Of a DNA stretch of 64,000 nt, positions 8,324 to 19,737 are shown piece after piece. Origin of the DNA: Reinekea forsetii. Lineage in GTDB: Bacteria; Pseudomonadota; Gammaproteobacteria; Pseudomonadales; Natronospirillaceae. The stretch's first letter is position 1. Each line of letters starts with the position of its first letter. The stretch spans positions 1-64,000 of the forward strand of contig NZ_JAHKPH010000016.1 in assembly GCF_018860385.1 (NCBI RefSeq). Reading direction: 5' to 3'. Below the pieces are notes generated by a model, which saw nothing but the letters and a program-made list of their open reading frames with translations, made no database searches and was not told the DNA's origin. The position numbers were made by a program, and so were the translations under genes.

Positions 8324-10126
8324 CTATTTTTCTAACACCCATGCTTGAACAGATTCCGCTGGCATTGAAACAATAGCCTCACCATGGGTTACACTCGGGT
8401 TTGTAATTGCGTCTAATGCCTTCCAACTTCCTTTTTGATTTGGAAAGTTTAAGTGCATAGGTTGATCCTTTGCTTCACCACGATTGACTGCCACTAAAAC
8501 AGTCTGTTCGCCTAATACACGAGCGTAAACAAAACAATCTTGGTCTGCGTACACATCAACAAGTGCCCCGGTTTGCAAGGCGGGATACGTTTTTCTTATG
8601 TTTATCCAACGTTGCGTATGGGTAAAAATGTTTTCATCCCATTGGCTTTCATCCCATGGAAAGGTTCGTCGACAATCAGGATCGGCTCCGCCTTCCATGC
8701 CAATTTCTGTAGCATAATATAAACACGGTACGCCGATATAACTCATCAATATCGATATAGCCATTTTCATTCGTGCTTTATTGCCATTCAACATGGTCAA
8801 AAATCGGGGCGTGTCATGACTATCAAGCTGGTTAAATTGCATTAACTGGTGCGAAAACGATACTCGTGCACGAGCTTGCTTCATCCATTTAGTGGTTTCC
8901 AGTGCCGTAATACTCACCGGATCACCAGAGATATCAAGATTCGCTAAAAAGGCACGAATTGGATGAGCGAAACCAAAATAATTCATCGCGCAATCTTCTT
9001 GGTCACCTTGAAGCCAATCGGTTGCTTCAAAAAAGTGCTCGCCTAAAAGCATCGCTTGTTCATTTTCATGTTTTACGGTTTCTCTCAAAGTTCTAAGGTG
9101 CTTATCGTTATTTCTAGCGCCTTTTCCTTCTCCGAGCATGTGCACTACATCCATACGCCAACCATCGATTGCAAATGGAGGTTGCATCCACTTACGAATA
9201 ACAGAATCTTCACCCGTGATAAAATCTGTAACGTTTTGCTCACAACCGAAATCGAGAACAGGCAATGAGTGATGGCCTTTCCAGCTCCAAATATAGCCTT
9301 CATCACTCCAGACAAACCGTGTTTTATCAACTTCATGGCCACTTTTTGCGGACTCAACCCAAGGGTGCGCCAGGCTGGTGTGGTTAATGACAGCATCTAA
9401 TACGATGGGCATATCTCTTGATTTCATCGAGTTTATCAACGATTCAAGGGCGTCATTGCCACCGAACTGTTTGTCGACATTGTAGTAATCGGTCGTATCG
9501 TACTTATGATTACTTTGTGAACTGAAAACAGGGTTTAAATATAATGCCGTGACGCCTAAGGTATCGTTAAGATAGCTTAACTTTGACTCTATGCCAGGCA
9601 AATCACCGCCGAAGAACTCAAAGCCGCCCGTTTCTGAACTCGGAAGATCATCCCATTGTTTAACAACAATATCCTGTTCGCCAAGGTACTTATACTCCCC
9701 TGACGTAGGAGTGATTGATGGGTCACCGTTGGCAAAACGATCAGGAAAAATTTGATAAAAAACCTGTGAACAGGACCAAGTCGGTAAGCGTCTATCGTGT
9801 GTATAGCGGAACATATGCGCATTGATGGGCATGTGCGGCTCTAAGCCAGTCGCACTCAACCATTGGCTGTCTTTTTCCCAGACCAATTTAAACAAATAGA
9901 GCGTTAAATCAACATGCTCACTTTTTACTACCTTGGCTTCGTAATGAACCCAGCCTGCCTTTTCTGATACACGGTTCATTGGGATTAAGAATTCTTCATT
10001 ATCGGGCTCAATTCGAACGGAGACTTTTGCTGGTTGATCACCAAAAATGGCTAATTTAAGCCAAAGCTCAGAGCCTAAATCTTCAAAATAGCCCGGAATG
10101 GCTTCATGAAATGCAATGTTATTCAA
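8324..10126 (-). CDS. GH13 alpha-amylase family glycosidase (maltodextrin glucosidase/neopullulanase-like)
   Basis: A roughly 600-residue GH13 enzyme acting on alpha-1,4-glucans. An N-terminal beta-sandwich (about residues 1-100) precedes the barrel. The four conserved regions are present: DAVINH (I), GWRMDVVH with the nucleophile Asp (II), LLGEHF with the acid/base Glu (III) and DSHDTPR with the transition-state Asp (IV). No signal peptide, so it should work in the cytoplasm on imported maltodextrins, like MalZ or neopullulanase. The start is a TTG at 10126, 6 bases after AAGAGG. An upstream in-frame TTG at 10144 lacks a ribosome site. It is convergent with algW and separates it from hisC. 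Confidence 0.88.
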   Translation of the reverse strand: MNNIAFHEAIPGYFEDLGSELWLKLAIFGDQPAKVSVRIEPDNEEFLIPMNRVSEKAGWVHYEAKVVKSEHVDLTLYLFKLVWEKDSQWLSATGLEPHMPINAHMFRYTHDRRLPTWSCSQVFYQIFPDRFANGDPSITPTSGEYKYLGEQDIVVKQWDDLPSSETGGFEFFGGDLPGIESKLSYLNDTLGVTALYLNPVFSSQSNHKYDTTDYYNVDKQFGGNDALESLINSMKSRDMPIVLDAVINHTSLAHPWVESAKSGHEVDKTRFVWSDEGYIWSWKGHHSLPVLDFGCEQNVTDFITGEDSVIRKWMQPPFAIDGWRMDVVHMLGEGKGARNNDKHLRTLRETVKHENEQAMLLGEHFFEATDWLQGDQEDCAMNYFGFAHPIRAFLANLDISGDPVSITALETTKWMKQARARVSFSHQLMQFNQLDSHDTPRFLTMLNGNKARMKMAISILMSYIGVPCLYYATEIGMEGGADPDCRRTFPWDESQWDENIFTHTQRWINIRKTYPALQTGALVDVYADQDCFVYARVLGEQTVLVAVNRGEAKDQPMHLNFPNQKGSWKALDAITNPSVTHGEAIVSMPAESVQAWVLEK

Positions 10127-10263
10127 TCGATACCTCTTAGCCAATAAAGCGCAACATAATAAAATGAATCATGGTTCGTCTATTCAGACACATACCAATA
10201 TTAGAGTGCTAATTTAGTCAAAGGATTAAAAGAAGACGAGTTGATTTAGGGCGGGGGTGTAGC

Positions 10264-10291
10264 AAAAAAATGGGTACTAAATAATACCCAT
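10264..10291 (-). terminator. intrinsic terminator of the murA-his operon
   Basis: On the minus strand, a 7-bp stem ATGGGTA/TACCCAT with an 8-base loop is followed by seven T residues, 11 bases after the hisC stop codon. This is a textbook Rho-independent terminator. Confidence 0.85.
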
Positions 10292-10301
10292 CTCTTAGGA
10301 T

Positions 10302-11354
10302 TTACAGTGCGTTTAGTACTTGAATAAAGGTTTCCATTTCCTTCGGTGTGCCTATGCTGATACGCAGATAATCATTTAATCCAGGTTTATCAAAGTATCG
10401 AACGAGCACATCATTGCTTCTAAGCCGATTAAAAACATTTTTAGCGCTATCGTGGTTGGGCTTGGCAAAAACAAAATTCGTTTTACTCGGCAACACATCA
10501 AACCCTTTGTTTAAAAGCTGCTCTACAGTCCAATCACGTGTTTCAATAATACTATCGCAACATGACTTAAAGTATGTTTCATCTTCAAAAGAGGCAACCG
10601 CAGCCACTTCCGCTAAACGATCAAGTGGGTATGAATTAAAAGAATTCTTCACACGATCCAGTGCTTCAATTAAATTTGCATTACCCATCGCAAAACCAAT
10701 TCGAAGCCCAGCAAGAGAGCGCGACTTCGAAAGAGTCTGGATAACCAAAAGATTTTCAAACTCATCAATTAAACTGACGGCACTTTCACCGCCAAAGTCG
10801 ATATAGGCTTCATCAATAATCACAACCGACTCGGTGTTTTCCACTAACAATCGGCGAATATCTGACAACGGCAGGCAAATTCCAGTAGGAGCGTTTGGGT
10901 TGGGAAAAATAACGCCTCCGTTCGGCTGAGTGAAGGCATCCACATCTACCGAAAAGTCTTTCTTAAGACCTTTAGTATTGGTTTCAATTTCAAACAAGTT
11001 CGCATACACAGGGTAAAAGCTATAACTAACTTTAGGAAATTGAATCGCTGATCCTTGTTTAAAAAAGGCCACAAAGCTGTGCGCTAATACTTCGTCTGAT
11101 CCATTACCCACAAATACCTGCTCTTTTTGTATGCCGTGATAGCTTGCAATGGTTTGCTTTAGCCGGCTCGAATCAGGGTCTGGGTATAATCGAAGAGCAG
11201 CGATCTCATCTTCTGACACAACTTCATTCACCTTAGGTGAAGGCGGATATGGATTTTCATTGGTGTTTAATTTTATTAAATTTTTAACCTTCGGTTGTTC
11301 GCCCGGAGCGTACGGTTCTAGGTTCTCAACGAGAGGGCTCCACAGTTTTGCCAT
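10302..11354 (-). CDS. hisC: histidinol-phosphate aminotransferase
   Basis: A 350-residue fold-type I PLP aminotransferase that transaminates imidazole-acetol phosphate to histidinol phosphate. The PLP lysine is in [18 protein letters not shown] (about residue 209). Other landmarks are [19 protein letters not shown] and [14 protein letters not shown] precedes the ATG and the hisD stop is 17 bases upstream. It is the last gene of the ibaG-murA-hisG-hisD-hisC run, closed by the terminator at 10264-10291. Confidence 0.96.
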   Translation of the reverse strand: MAKLWSPLVENLEPYAPGEQPKVKNLIKLNTNENPYPPSPKVNEVVSEDEIAALRLYPDPDSSRLKQTIASYHGIQKEQVFVGNGSDEVLAHSFVAFFKQGSAIQFPKVSYSFYPVYANLFEIETNTKGLKKDFSVDVDAFTQPNGGVIFPNPNAPTGICLPLSDIRRLLVENTESVVIIDEAYIDFGGESAVSLIDEFENLLVIQTLSKSRSLAGLRIGFAMGNANLIEALDRVKNSFNSYPLDRLAEVAAVASFEDETYFKSCCDSIIETRDWTVEQLLNKGFDVLPSKTNFVFAKPNHDSAKNVFNRLRSNDVLVRYFDKPGLNDYLRISIGTPKEMETFIQVLNAL

Positions 11355-11371
11355 AGATTGGTGCTCCTCTC

Positions 11372-12679
11372 TTAAGGCTTAATAATGCGCATTTCGGCAC
11401 TACGTGCGTGAGCCGTAAGCTCTTCACCACGCGCCAGCACAGAAACGACTTTGCCCAGTTCACTGGCGGCGAGCGCACTCGCGCCAATAATGGAGCTGCG
11501 CTTCTGAAAATCGTACACGCCTAATGGGCTAAAAAATCGAGCCGTACCACTGGTCGGCAATACATGGTTTGGTCCTGCACAATAATCACCCAATGGCTCG
11601 GATGTGTGCCGCCCCATAAATATTGCGCCAGCATGACGTATATCTTGAAGCCAAGACTCTGGGTCTTCTATAGACAACTCTAAGTGCTCTGGCGCAATAA
11701 TATTGATGAGCTCTTTCGCATCTTCTATTTGATCCACATGAATCAATAAGCCACGATCGTTCAACGATTGCTCAATTGTCTCTTTTCGTTCCATTGTAGG
11801 TAATAGCTTTTCTATTGAAGCCAGCACCTGATCTAAAAACTGCGCATCTTGAGATATTAAAATAGATTGTGCATCGTGTGAGTGTTCGGCTTGGGAGAAT
11901 AAATCCATCGCAATCCAATCAGGATGTGTCTGGCCATCGCACACAATTAATATTTCGCTTGGACCCGCGATCATATCAATGCCAACCTTGCCAAAAACCT
12001 GCTGCTTAGCAGTGGCAACAAATGCGTTTCCAGGGCCGACTATTTTATCAACGGCCGGTACCGTTTCCGTTCCGAAGGCTAACGCCGCAATGGCCTGCGC
12101 TCCGCCGATTAAAAATACCTTGTCGATACCCACAACGTAAGCCGCACCTAAGGTGAAGTCACTGACTTTGCCATCGGGTGCCGGTGTCGCCATAACCACT
12201 TCTTGTACACCGGCCACCTTTGCAGGCATCGCATTCATAATAACCGAGGAGGCCAGCGGTGCTACGCCACCCGGTACATAAATGCCAACTTTGTCCATAG
12301 CCGTTACTTGCTGGCCTAAAACCACACCGGTTTCATCGGTATAGCGCCAACTCTTCGCTAGTTGTTTTTCGTGGTAGGCTGTTACTCGCTGAGCAGAAAC
12401 ACGAAGCGCCGCTTGCTGTTCTTCAGGCAGCCGATTGAACGCAGCTTTAATCGCCTCGGCATCTAGAACTAGTTCATTGCCACTGGATACACTAAAGCGA
12501 TCAAACTTTTCTGAATACTTTAATAGAGCTTTATCACCGTTAAGGCGAATGTCGGCGATGACATCGGCAACTAACTTTTGCATGTTGCCATCGGAAACTG
12601 ACTCCCATGCCAACATCTTTTCAAGTTCAGCTGTAAAGCCCGTATCAGATTTAGATAATCTTTTAATAGAGAAAGCCAT
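11372..12679 (-). CDS. hisD: histidinol dehydrogenase
   Basis: A 435-residue zinc- and NAD-dependent enzyme catalysing the last two oxidations to L-histidine. Conserved blocks [38 protein letters not shown] (with catalytic and zinc-linked His), APEHLEL and [11 protein letters not shown] are all present. Length is typical (about 430-440). Its ATG overlaps the hisG stop by one base (TGATG), so translation is coupled. Confidence 0.97.
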   Translation of the reverse strand: MAFSIKRLSKSDTGFTAELEKMLAWESVSDGNMQKLVADVIADIRLNGDKALLKYSEKFDRFSVSSGNELVLDAEAIKAAFNRLPEEQQAALRVSAQRVTAYHEKQLAKSWRYTDETGVVLGQQVTAMDKVGIYVPGGVAPLASSVIMNAMPAKVAGVQEVVMATPAPDGKVSDFTLGAAYVVGIDKVFLIGGAQAIAALAFGTETVPAVDKIVGPGNAFVATAKQQVFGKVGIDMIAGPSEILIVCDGQTHPDWIAMDLFSQAEHSHDAQSILISQDAQFLDQVLASIEKLLPTMERKETIEQSLNDRGLLIHVDQIEDAKELINIIAPEHLELSIEDPESWLQDIRHAGAIFMGRHTSEPLGDYCAGPNHVLPTSGTARFFSPLGVYDFQKRSSIIGASALAASELGKVVSVLARGEELTAHARSAEMRIIKP

Positions 12680-13335
12680 CAGCTATTTGCTCCATTGTTA
12701 GCAACAGCGGCCTCAAGCATATCGACAATGGGTCGAATTTTTTCGTCTTTCATTTTCAACGCTAATCGGCTGGCAATTAAACGGCTACTCACATCGGCAA
12801 TAAACTCATCCGCTTCCAGCCCGTTCGCCACCAACGTATTGCCGGTATCTACAATATCAACGATGACATCGGCTAGATTCATAATGGGAGCAAGCTCCAT
12901 TCCGCCGTATAATTTAATTAAATCTACTTGTCGGCCTTGTGCTGCATAATATTGACGCGCGATGTTGATAAATTTGGTCGCCACTTTTAATCGACCATGC
13001 GCCACTTCTGCACCTTTCATTTTACCGGTCATCAGTTTGCAGCGAGCAATATTGAGATCAAGTAACTCATACATTTCTTGAGCGCCGTGTTCCATCAAAA
13101 CATCTTTACCCGCAACGCCTAAATCGGCCGCACCATATTCTACATAAGTCGGTACATCGACCGCTCGAATGATAATGAAACGGACATTTGGCTGCGTTGT
13201 TTCAAAGATTAATTTGCGAGAGGTATGCACATCTTCTAAAGGCTCAATGCCGGCTGCGGCAAATAATGGCAAGGTCTCTTTTAAAATACGCCCTTTTGAA
13301 AGCGCAATGGTAATACTGTCGGCACTTTGTTGCAT
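12679..13335 (-). CDS. hisG: ATP phosphoribosyltransferase, short form
   Basis: A 218-residue HisG of the short (HisG-S) type, which catalyses the first step of histidine synthesis (ATP + PRPP). Landmarks are [15 protein letters not shown] at the N-terminus and the PRPP loop [15 protein letters not shown]. The long form (about 300 residues) has a C-terminal histidine-binding domain, absent here. Short forms need HisZ, an HisRS paralogue, for activity and feedback control. No hisZ is in this window. Start ATG with GAGAA upstream. Confidence 0.95.
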   Translation of the reverse strand: MQQSADSITIALSKGRILKETLPLFAAAGIEPLEDVHTSRKLIFETTQPNVRFIIIRAVDVPTYVEYGAADLGVAGKDVLMEHGAQEMYELLDLNIARCKLMTGKMKGAEVAHGRLKVATKFINIARQYYAAQGRQVDLIKLYGGMELAPIMNLADVIVDIVDTGNTLVANGLEADEFIADVSSRLIASRLALKMKDEKIRPIVDMLEAAVANNGANS

Positions 13336-13362
13336 GAGTTCTCAAATTCTTTTATTTAATTG

Positions 13363-13386
13363 GCCCTTAGCAAAAAGGCTAAGGGC
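13363..13386. other. stem-loop between murA and hisG
   Basis: GCCCTTAGC and GCTAAGGGC form a perfect 9-bp stem with a 6-base loop (AAAAAG on the plus strand, CTTTTT on the minus). It lies just after the murA stop, in the 60-base murA-hisG gap. No downstream T-tract on the minus strand, so it may tune read-through or mRNA decay between murA and the his genes. Confidence 0.5.
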
Positions 13387-13395
13387 ATCATTGGG

Positions 13396-14908
<1,513 letters not shown>

Positions 14909-14948
14909 TTTATCTCTCTAAAATAGGGTTGTGTTAAAAAACGCGGCA

Positions 14949-14954
14949 ATTATA
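14949..14954 (-). promoter_or_regulatory. -10 element for the ibaG-murA-his operon
   Basis: A perfect TATAAT on the minus strand, about 40 bases before the ibaG start, in the 167-base gap after mlaC. The -35 is poor at 17-base spacing, and TTGATT lies 21 bases away. It suggests that ibaG-murA-hisGDC can be transcribed independently of mlaC. Confidence 0.45.
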
Positions 14955-15075
14955 CGCAATGCGATTAAAAATCTAAATCAAAAGCTAAGTAATCTGCTAC
15001 TTTGCCCTTAAAAATGCGCCATATTTCTCATATCTATGTGGGTTAGCCCCAGCATTACAACTTAAAACAGGTTAA

Positions 15076-15729
15076 TTAACGAAACTTAGTTGAGCTGTAA
15101 GCCTCTTCCGTAATTCTTTCCCATTCAGCAATCGTGGCGTCTAAGTCGCCTTCTTTTTCTTTATAAATTTGCTGAAACTGCGTTCGAAAAGTAACGCCTA
15201 AATTTATCCCATTGAAAATCGCATTTTGCATCTTCCAGTCTTCTTCCTCTTTACTGTAATAGACACTCTGAACTAAAGAGTACTTAGGACCTTCAGGCGA
15301 GATAACATCCATGTAAACGCGGGTGTTTTTATAAGTATCCTTTTTATCGTCTTGGCTGGGTAACACTTCGACCTCATAAGCGCCAAACGTGTATATGCCC
15401 CCTGCATAGGTATTTATCATTGAACGCTTAAATACATCTAAAAAACGAATCTTTTGCTCTCGAGTCGCATCATTAAAAGCATCCCCCATCACTCTGCGAG
15501 CGATGATTGTATAGCCAATAACGGGCTCTAGGACCTCAGAAACCTCATCTAAATAGGCCAGCCTCTTCTCTTCACTTTGATCGCCCTCGTACTTGCGAAC
15601 CACTGATAAAATAGCCTTAACCCCGGCCTCAACGCTTTCTTGAGCGCTACGAGAGGGCGTAAAGGCGGTTGCTTGGCTTATCAACAACATCATTAAAACG
15701 AGCGCACTCAACATTGGTTTTATTATCAT
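15076..15729 (-). CDS. mlaC: MlaC/Ttg2D-type periplasmic phospholipid-binding protein
   Basis: A 217-residue protein with a signal peptide (about residues 1-22, cleaving after ATA) and the MlaC fold. MlaC shuttles phospholipids between the MlaA-porin complex and the inner-membrane MlaFEDB ABC transporter, keeping outer-membrane asymmetry. Family landmarks are YTIIARRVMGDAF, QKIRFLDVFKRSMINTYAGG and DWKMQNAIFNGINLGVTFRTQF. GGGAGAGAG precedes the ATG. The usual order is mlaF-E-D-C-B-ibaG-murA. Here mlaC is followed by ibaG but mlaFED and mlaB are absent, and the gene is divergent from yrbG. Confidence 0.88.
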   Translation of the reverse strand: MIIKPMLSALVLMMLLISQATAFTPSRSAQESVEAGVKAILSVVRKYEGDQSEEKRLAYLDEVSEVLEPVIGYTIIARRVMGDAFNDATREQKIRFLDVFKRSMINTYAGGIYTFGAYEVEVLPSQDDKKDTYKNTRVYMDVISPEGPKYSLVQSVYYSKEEEDWKMQNAIFNGINLGVTFRTQFQQIYKEKEGDLDATIAEWERITEEAYSSTKFR

Positions 15730-15898
15730 TTCTCTCTCCCTACCATTAACAATTATAACTAGCCCTAAGCCTACTAGATTAAACCTTAACCTAGGTTGAA
15801 AACAGTGACTTTTATCCGACTTTTCTTAAAGACCATTGCAATATACTGATAAAATCCGTTAAATGCGCCCTCGATTACCTAAAGGATCCCAAAGCGAC

Positions 15899-16852
15899 AT
15901 GCTTCTATTTTCTCTATCCATCGTCATCGGCCTTGCCTTTTTGGTGTGGAGCGCCGATCGCTTCGTGGCTGGTAGTGCAGCCATCGCTAACAATTTCGGT
16001 GTACCACATATTATTATTGGCGTAACCATTGTCTCCTTAGGTACCTCTGCACCGGAAATTATTGTCGCAATATTCGCAGCCTTAGAAGGAAAACCTGAAA
16101 TGGCTATGGGAAATGCACTGGGCTCTAATATTGCCAATATCGGTTTAGTACTCGGTATTACTGCCCTAGTTGCACCTATTCCTATCAGCAAACGCTTAAT
16201 TATGAATGAAAATTTAGTGTTAGCCGTGATTACGGCCGCTGTGGGTGTCATTTTATATAATTTATATTTAGGTCGCTTAGAGTCGTTATTTCTGATTGCC
16301 GCAATGGTGGCATTTTTAGTTTGGATTTACCTACAAAACAAAGATCAATCAGATGACTCTGACTTTGATGATGAAATCCCAAATGATATGAGTAATTTAG
16401 CCGCCTTCTTATGGTTTGCTATTGGGTTAGCTGTGTTGCTAGCCAGTGCGCGCTTGTTAGTGTGGGGCGCTACCGGCATTGCTAAAGAGTTCAATATCAG
16501 CGATGCCATTATAGGTGCAACCATTATTGCCGTAGGTACGAGCCTACCTGAACTGGCGGCTTCTGTTTCTTCTGCTTTGAAAAAGCACCATGATATTGCA
16601 ATTGGCAACGTTGTTGGCTCGAATATTTTCAACCTACTGACGGTATTGCCGGTGCCTGGTTTAATTGCAGCAGGTGCTTTTTCCAGCCAGTTGTTTCAAA
16701 GAGACTACTTGGTCATGGCGATTCTCACTTTGGCATTATTTATTATGTTGATCATTCGAGGTTTACAAGGTGCGAAGATGGGTCGTTATTTAGGGGCGCT
16801 ATTTGTGCTAATGTACGTCACTTATGGTTACATAGCGTTTCAGGCGATTTAA
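15899..16852 (+). CDS. yrbG: calcium/sodium antiporter, YrbG family
   Basis: A 317-residue CaCA-superfamily cation exchanger with about ten transmembrane helices. Both alpha-repeats are present: TIVSLGTSAPEIIV with GNALGSNIANIGLVLG, and TIIAVGTSLPELAAS with GNVVGSNIFNLL. An acidic cytoplasmic linker (residues about 140-165, DQSDDSDFDDE) joins the halves. The start is at MLLFSLSI, matching the E. coli protein. An ATG 36 bases upstream would add a hydrophilic dozen residues before the first helix. It heads the yrbG-kdsD-lptCAB run. Confidence 0.92.
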   Translation: MLLFSLSIVIGLAFLVWSADRFVAGSAAIANNFGVPHIIIGVTIVSLGTSAPEIIVAIFAALEGKPEMAMGNALGSNIANIGLVLGITALVAPIPISKRLIMNENLVLAVITAAVGVILYNLYLGRLESLFLIAAMVAFLVWIYLQNKDQSDDSDFDDEIPNDMSNLAAFLWFAIGLAVLLASARLLVWGATGIAKEFNISDAIIGATIIAVGTSLPELAASVSSALKKHHDIAIGNVVGSNIFNLLTVLPVPGLIAAGAFSSQLFQRDYLVMAILTLALFIMLIIRGLQGAKMGRYLGALFVLMYVTYGYIAFQAI

Positions 16853-16855
16853 TTA

Positions 16856-17821
16856 ATGAGCAATTCTCAAAACATCAACAATGCTAAACGCACCTTTGAT
16901 ATTGAAATCAAAGCCCTGCAAGCCTTATCGAATACATTAGATGACCAATTTGACCGCGCCTGCGAGCTTGTTCTTAATTGCACAGGCCGCGTTGTAGTAA
17001 CAGGTATGGGAAAATCTGGCCATATAGGCAATAAAATTGCGGCATCTTTGGCCAGTACCGGCACACCTGCCTTTTTTGTGCATCCTGGAGAAGCCAGTCA
17101 TGGCGATATGGGGATGATCACCAAAGATGACATCGTTATTGCTTTGTCTAACTCAGGGGAGGTGACTGAAGTTGTCTCTCTATTACCACTCATTAAGCGC
17201 CTGGGCGCTAAGTTAATTGGTATGTCAGGCAATAACAGCAGCAGCTTAGCCTTAGCCTCCGATGCCCACCTATATTGTGGCGTGGAACAAGAAGCTTGCC
17301 CTTTAAATTTAGCCCCTACGGCTTCTACCACAGCGGCGCTAGTAATGGGTGATGCACTAACCGTTGCACTGCTTGAGGCTCGAGGCTTTACCGCCGAAGA
17401 ATTCGCCTTTTCGCACCCTGGTGGCAGTTTAGGACGAAAGTTATTACTCAAAGTGGGCGATATAATGCATACAGGTGAATCCATTCCTGTAGTGTCGCCA
17501 TCGACGATGGCCAGCGAATCATTGGTAGAGATGACTCGAAAAAGCCTAGGATTAGTCACTATCCAAGAAAACAATCAGCTCATTGGATTGTTTACCGACG
17601 GCGACTTGCGTAGAGCCATTGATAACGAAACAGACTTCAAGAATACGACAATAGAAACCATCATGCATAAATCACCGGTGACAATTTCAGCGGATGTTTT
17701 GGCCGCTCAAGCGCTGTATCAGATGGAAACATTGAAGATTACATCCCTAATTGTGGTTGAAGAATCTGCAGTCGTAGGTGTAGTACATATGCACGATATT
17801 TTGAGAGCGGGCGTGGCTTAA
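16856..17821 (+). CDS. kdsD: arabinose-5-phosphate isomerase
   Basis: A 321-residue enzyme interconverting ribulose-5-phosphate and arabinose-5-phosphate, the first step to Kdo for LPS. An N-terminal SIS domain (GMGKSGHIGNKIAASLAS, HPGEASHGDMG, SNSGEVTEV) is followed by two CBS repeats (about 205-320). The stop overlaps the lptC start by one base. In most relatives kdsC (Kdo-8-phosphate phosphatase) lies between these genes. It is missing here. Confidence 0.96.
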   Translation: MSNSQNINNAKRTFDIEIKALQALSNTLDDQFDRACELVLNCTGRVVVTGMGKSGHIGNKIAASLASTGTPAFFVHPGEASHGDMGMITKDDIVIALSNSGEVTEVVSLLPLIKRLGAKLIGMSGNNSSSLALASDAHLYCGVEQEACPLNLAPTASTTAALVMGDALTVALLEARGFTAEEFAFSHPGGSLGRKLLLKVGDIMHTGESIPVVSPSTMASESLVEMTRKSLGLVTIQENNQLIGLFTDGDLRRAIDNETDFKNTTIETIMHKSPVTISADVLAAQALYQMETLKITSLIVVEESAVVGVVHMHDILRAGVA

Positions 17822-18384
17822 TGGTCCAATCGCGTCCTATTATCCCGATATTAATCGCGATAGCGGCCGCGAGTTTGCTTTATCTGTTACAAGAAGATGA
17901 TATTCAACCCCCTGAGGAGCAATCCATTGTGTTGCCCGAGGGTTCACCCGATATCTATATGACGGGCGTAGACATCACACGATACGACGAGCAAGGTCAG
18001 GCAACGTTGCACGCCAAAGGTGAGTCACTGACGGTATTTAATGACCCAAAGCGCACAGTATTCGCACAGCCCATTATTCATTTGATTGACCAAGGGCAAC
18101 GCACATGGCGTATCACGTCTAGCATCGCGTTCATTGATGAAAACGACAACATAGATTTCCAAGAGAATGTAGTGGCAACACAACTCATAAGCTCCCCGCC
18201 CTTGATACTTAGAACCGAACAACTCTTGGTAGATCCCGCTAAAAATGCATTAAAAAGCGATCTGGACGTGCAAGTTACTCAAGGTCAGCAACGCATTAAA
18301 GCCATAGGAATGACGGCAGAATTAGATACAATGGGTACAAATATTCACTTTTTATCTGAGGTCTCATTCGTTTATGAACCATAA
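17821..18384 (+). CDS. lptC: LPS export ABC transporter periplasmic protein LptC
   Basis: A 187-residue bitopic protein with one N-terminal helix (residues 7-23) and a periplasmic beta-jellyroll that receives LPS from LptBFG and hands it to LptA. The segment SPDIYMTGVDITRYDEQGQ is characteristic of the family. The start is one base inside the kdsD stop, and its end overlaps lptA by 11 bases. Confidence 0.93.
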   Translation: MVQSRPIIPILIAIAAASLLYLLQEDDIQPPEEQSIVLPEGSPDIYMTGVDITRYDEQGQATLHAKGESLTVFNDPKRTVFAQPIIHLIDQGQRTWRITSSIAFIDENDNIDFQENVVATQLISSPPLILRTEQLLVDPAKNALKSDLDVQVTQGQQRIKAIGMTAELDTMGTNIHFLSEVSFVYEP

Positions 18385-18898
18385 AATACGAAACATTTGG
18401 CGAGTTTGCAGCTTAAGTTGCTTAGCCGCGACCGCACTCGCACTACCAGCAGACCGTGAACTGCCGATCACCGGACAATCAGATGAAAAAACCTTTGAAA
18501 CCGCGACAGGGCTAGTGACCTTAACGGGCAATGTCTTTATTCGCCAAGGCCATTTAGAAATCTACGCACAACAAACCAGCTTAGAGACGAACCAAGAAAC
18601 AAAGCAGCTCCAGCAACTCATAGCAACGGGGAGCCCAGCGCGATTTATCGACTTACCCAACGAAGATGGAAATTCCGTTGAGGTCTCAGGCAATTCAATT
18701 GAGTTTTACCCAGCCAAAAACCTCATCATCACTATTGGAAACGCTCAGATTAGCCAAAACGGAAACACCGTTAATGGTGAGCGTATCGAATACAACACTG
18801 TAACCGGCCTAATGAACATTCAGTCGCAACGCGCGCTCACGGGCAACCCTGAAGATGAGCAAGCTGAACTCGTCATTATTCCTGGAGCAATTGACTGA
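18374..18898 (+). CDS. lptA: LPS transport periplasmic protein LptA
   Basis: A 174-residue periplasmic bridge protein that carries LPS from LptC to LptDE. It has a signal peptide (about residues 1-24, ending ATALA) and the OstA/LptA jellyroll ([47 protein letters not shown]). GAGG lies 12 bases before the ATG inside lptC. Its stop overlaps the lptB start by one base. Confidence 0.94.
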   Translation: MNHKIRNIWRVCSLSCLAATALALPADRELPITGQSDEKTFETATGLVTLTGNVFIRQGHLEIYAQQTSLETNQETKQLQQLIATGSPARFIDLPNEDGNSVEVSGNSIEFYPAKNLIITIGNAQISQNGNTVNGERIEYNTVTGLMNIQSQRALTGNPEDEQAELVIIPGAID

Positions 18899-19623
18899 TG
18901 GCCATTCTAAGCGCTCAGCATTTAGCGAAAAGCTACAAAAAGCGCCCGGTGGTTATCGATGTCAGCATCGATGTCGAAGAATCCCAAATTGTTGGGTTAC
19001 TCGGTCCAAATGGCGCGGGTAAAACCACCTGTTTTTACATGATGGTTGGCTTAGTTGCCGCCGATAAAGGAAAAGTAACCATCAATGGTGAGGAAGTTAC
19101 GCACCTACCTATGCACGCACGTGCCGCGAAAGGACTGGGGTATTTGCCTCAAGAAGCATCGATTTTCCGTAAACTGAGCGTACAAGATAATATTTTAGCT
19201 ATATTACAAATGCGCAAAGACCTAAATAAGGCCCAACAAAAAGAACGCTTAGAAGGGTTACTAGAGGAATTTAGCGTTACGCATATTCGAGACAGTCTGG
19301 GAATGGCGCTTTCAGGCGGAGAACGACGTCGAGTTGAGATAGCACGAGCACTAGCAATGGAACCTAAGGTTATATTGCTCGATGAGCCCTTCGCCGGTGT
19401 TGATCCCATTTCTGTTGGGGACATCAAAGAAATTATTTACCATTTACAAAAACGAGGCATTGCTGTGCTCATTACCGATCACAATGTTCGTGAAACGCTC
19501 GACATCTGCGAAAAAGCCTACATTGTCGGCAATGGTCACATTATTGCCGAAGGCAGTGCCGAAGATGTATTAAGCAATCAGACCGTGCGAGATATTTACC
19601 TCGGAGAACAATTTCGCCTTTAA
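18898..19623 (+). CDS. lptB: LPS export ABC transporter ATP-binding protein LptB
   Basis: A 241-residue cytoplasmic ATPase powering LPS extraction by LptFG. Walker A is [12 protein letters not shown], the ABC signature [15 protein letters not shown], Walker [14 protein letters not shown] and the switch His is in [13 protein letters not shown] lies 10 bases upstream. The partner genes lptF and lptG are not in the window, as is usual. Confidence 0.97.
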   Translation: MAILSAQHLAKSYKKRPVVIDVSIDVEESQIVGLLGPNGAGKTTCFYMMVGLVAADKGKVTINGEEVTHLPMHARAAKGLGYLPQEASIFRKLSVQDNILAILQMRKDLNKAQQKERLEGLLEEFSVTHIRDSLGMALSGGERRRVEIARALAMEPKVILLDEPFAGVDPISVGDIKEIIYHLQKRGIAVLITDHNVRETLDICEKAYIVGNGHIIAEGSAEDVLSNQTVRDIYLGEQFRL

Positions 19624-19737
19624 AACGAGTAAACTATTTTTACGTTATAACGGGCTAATCTAATTAAATCGGTTATGATGAGATATAGGTATTCAGTTAT
19701 TATTGTTAAATCACGTGTAAGTGAGTAGTAAAAAAGT

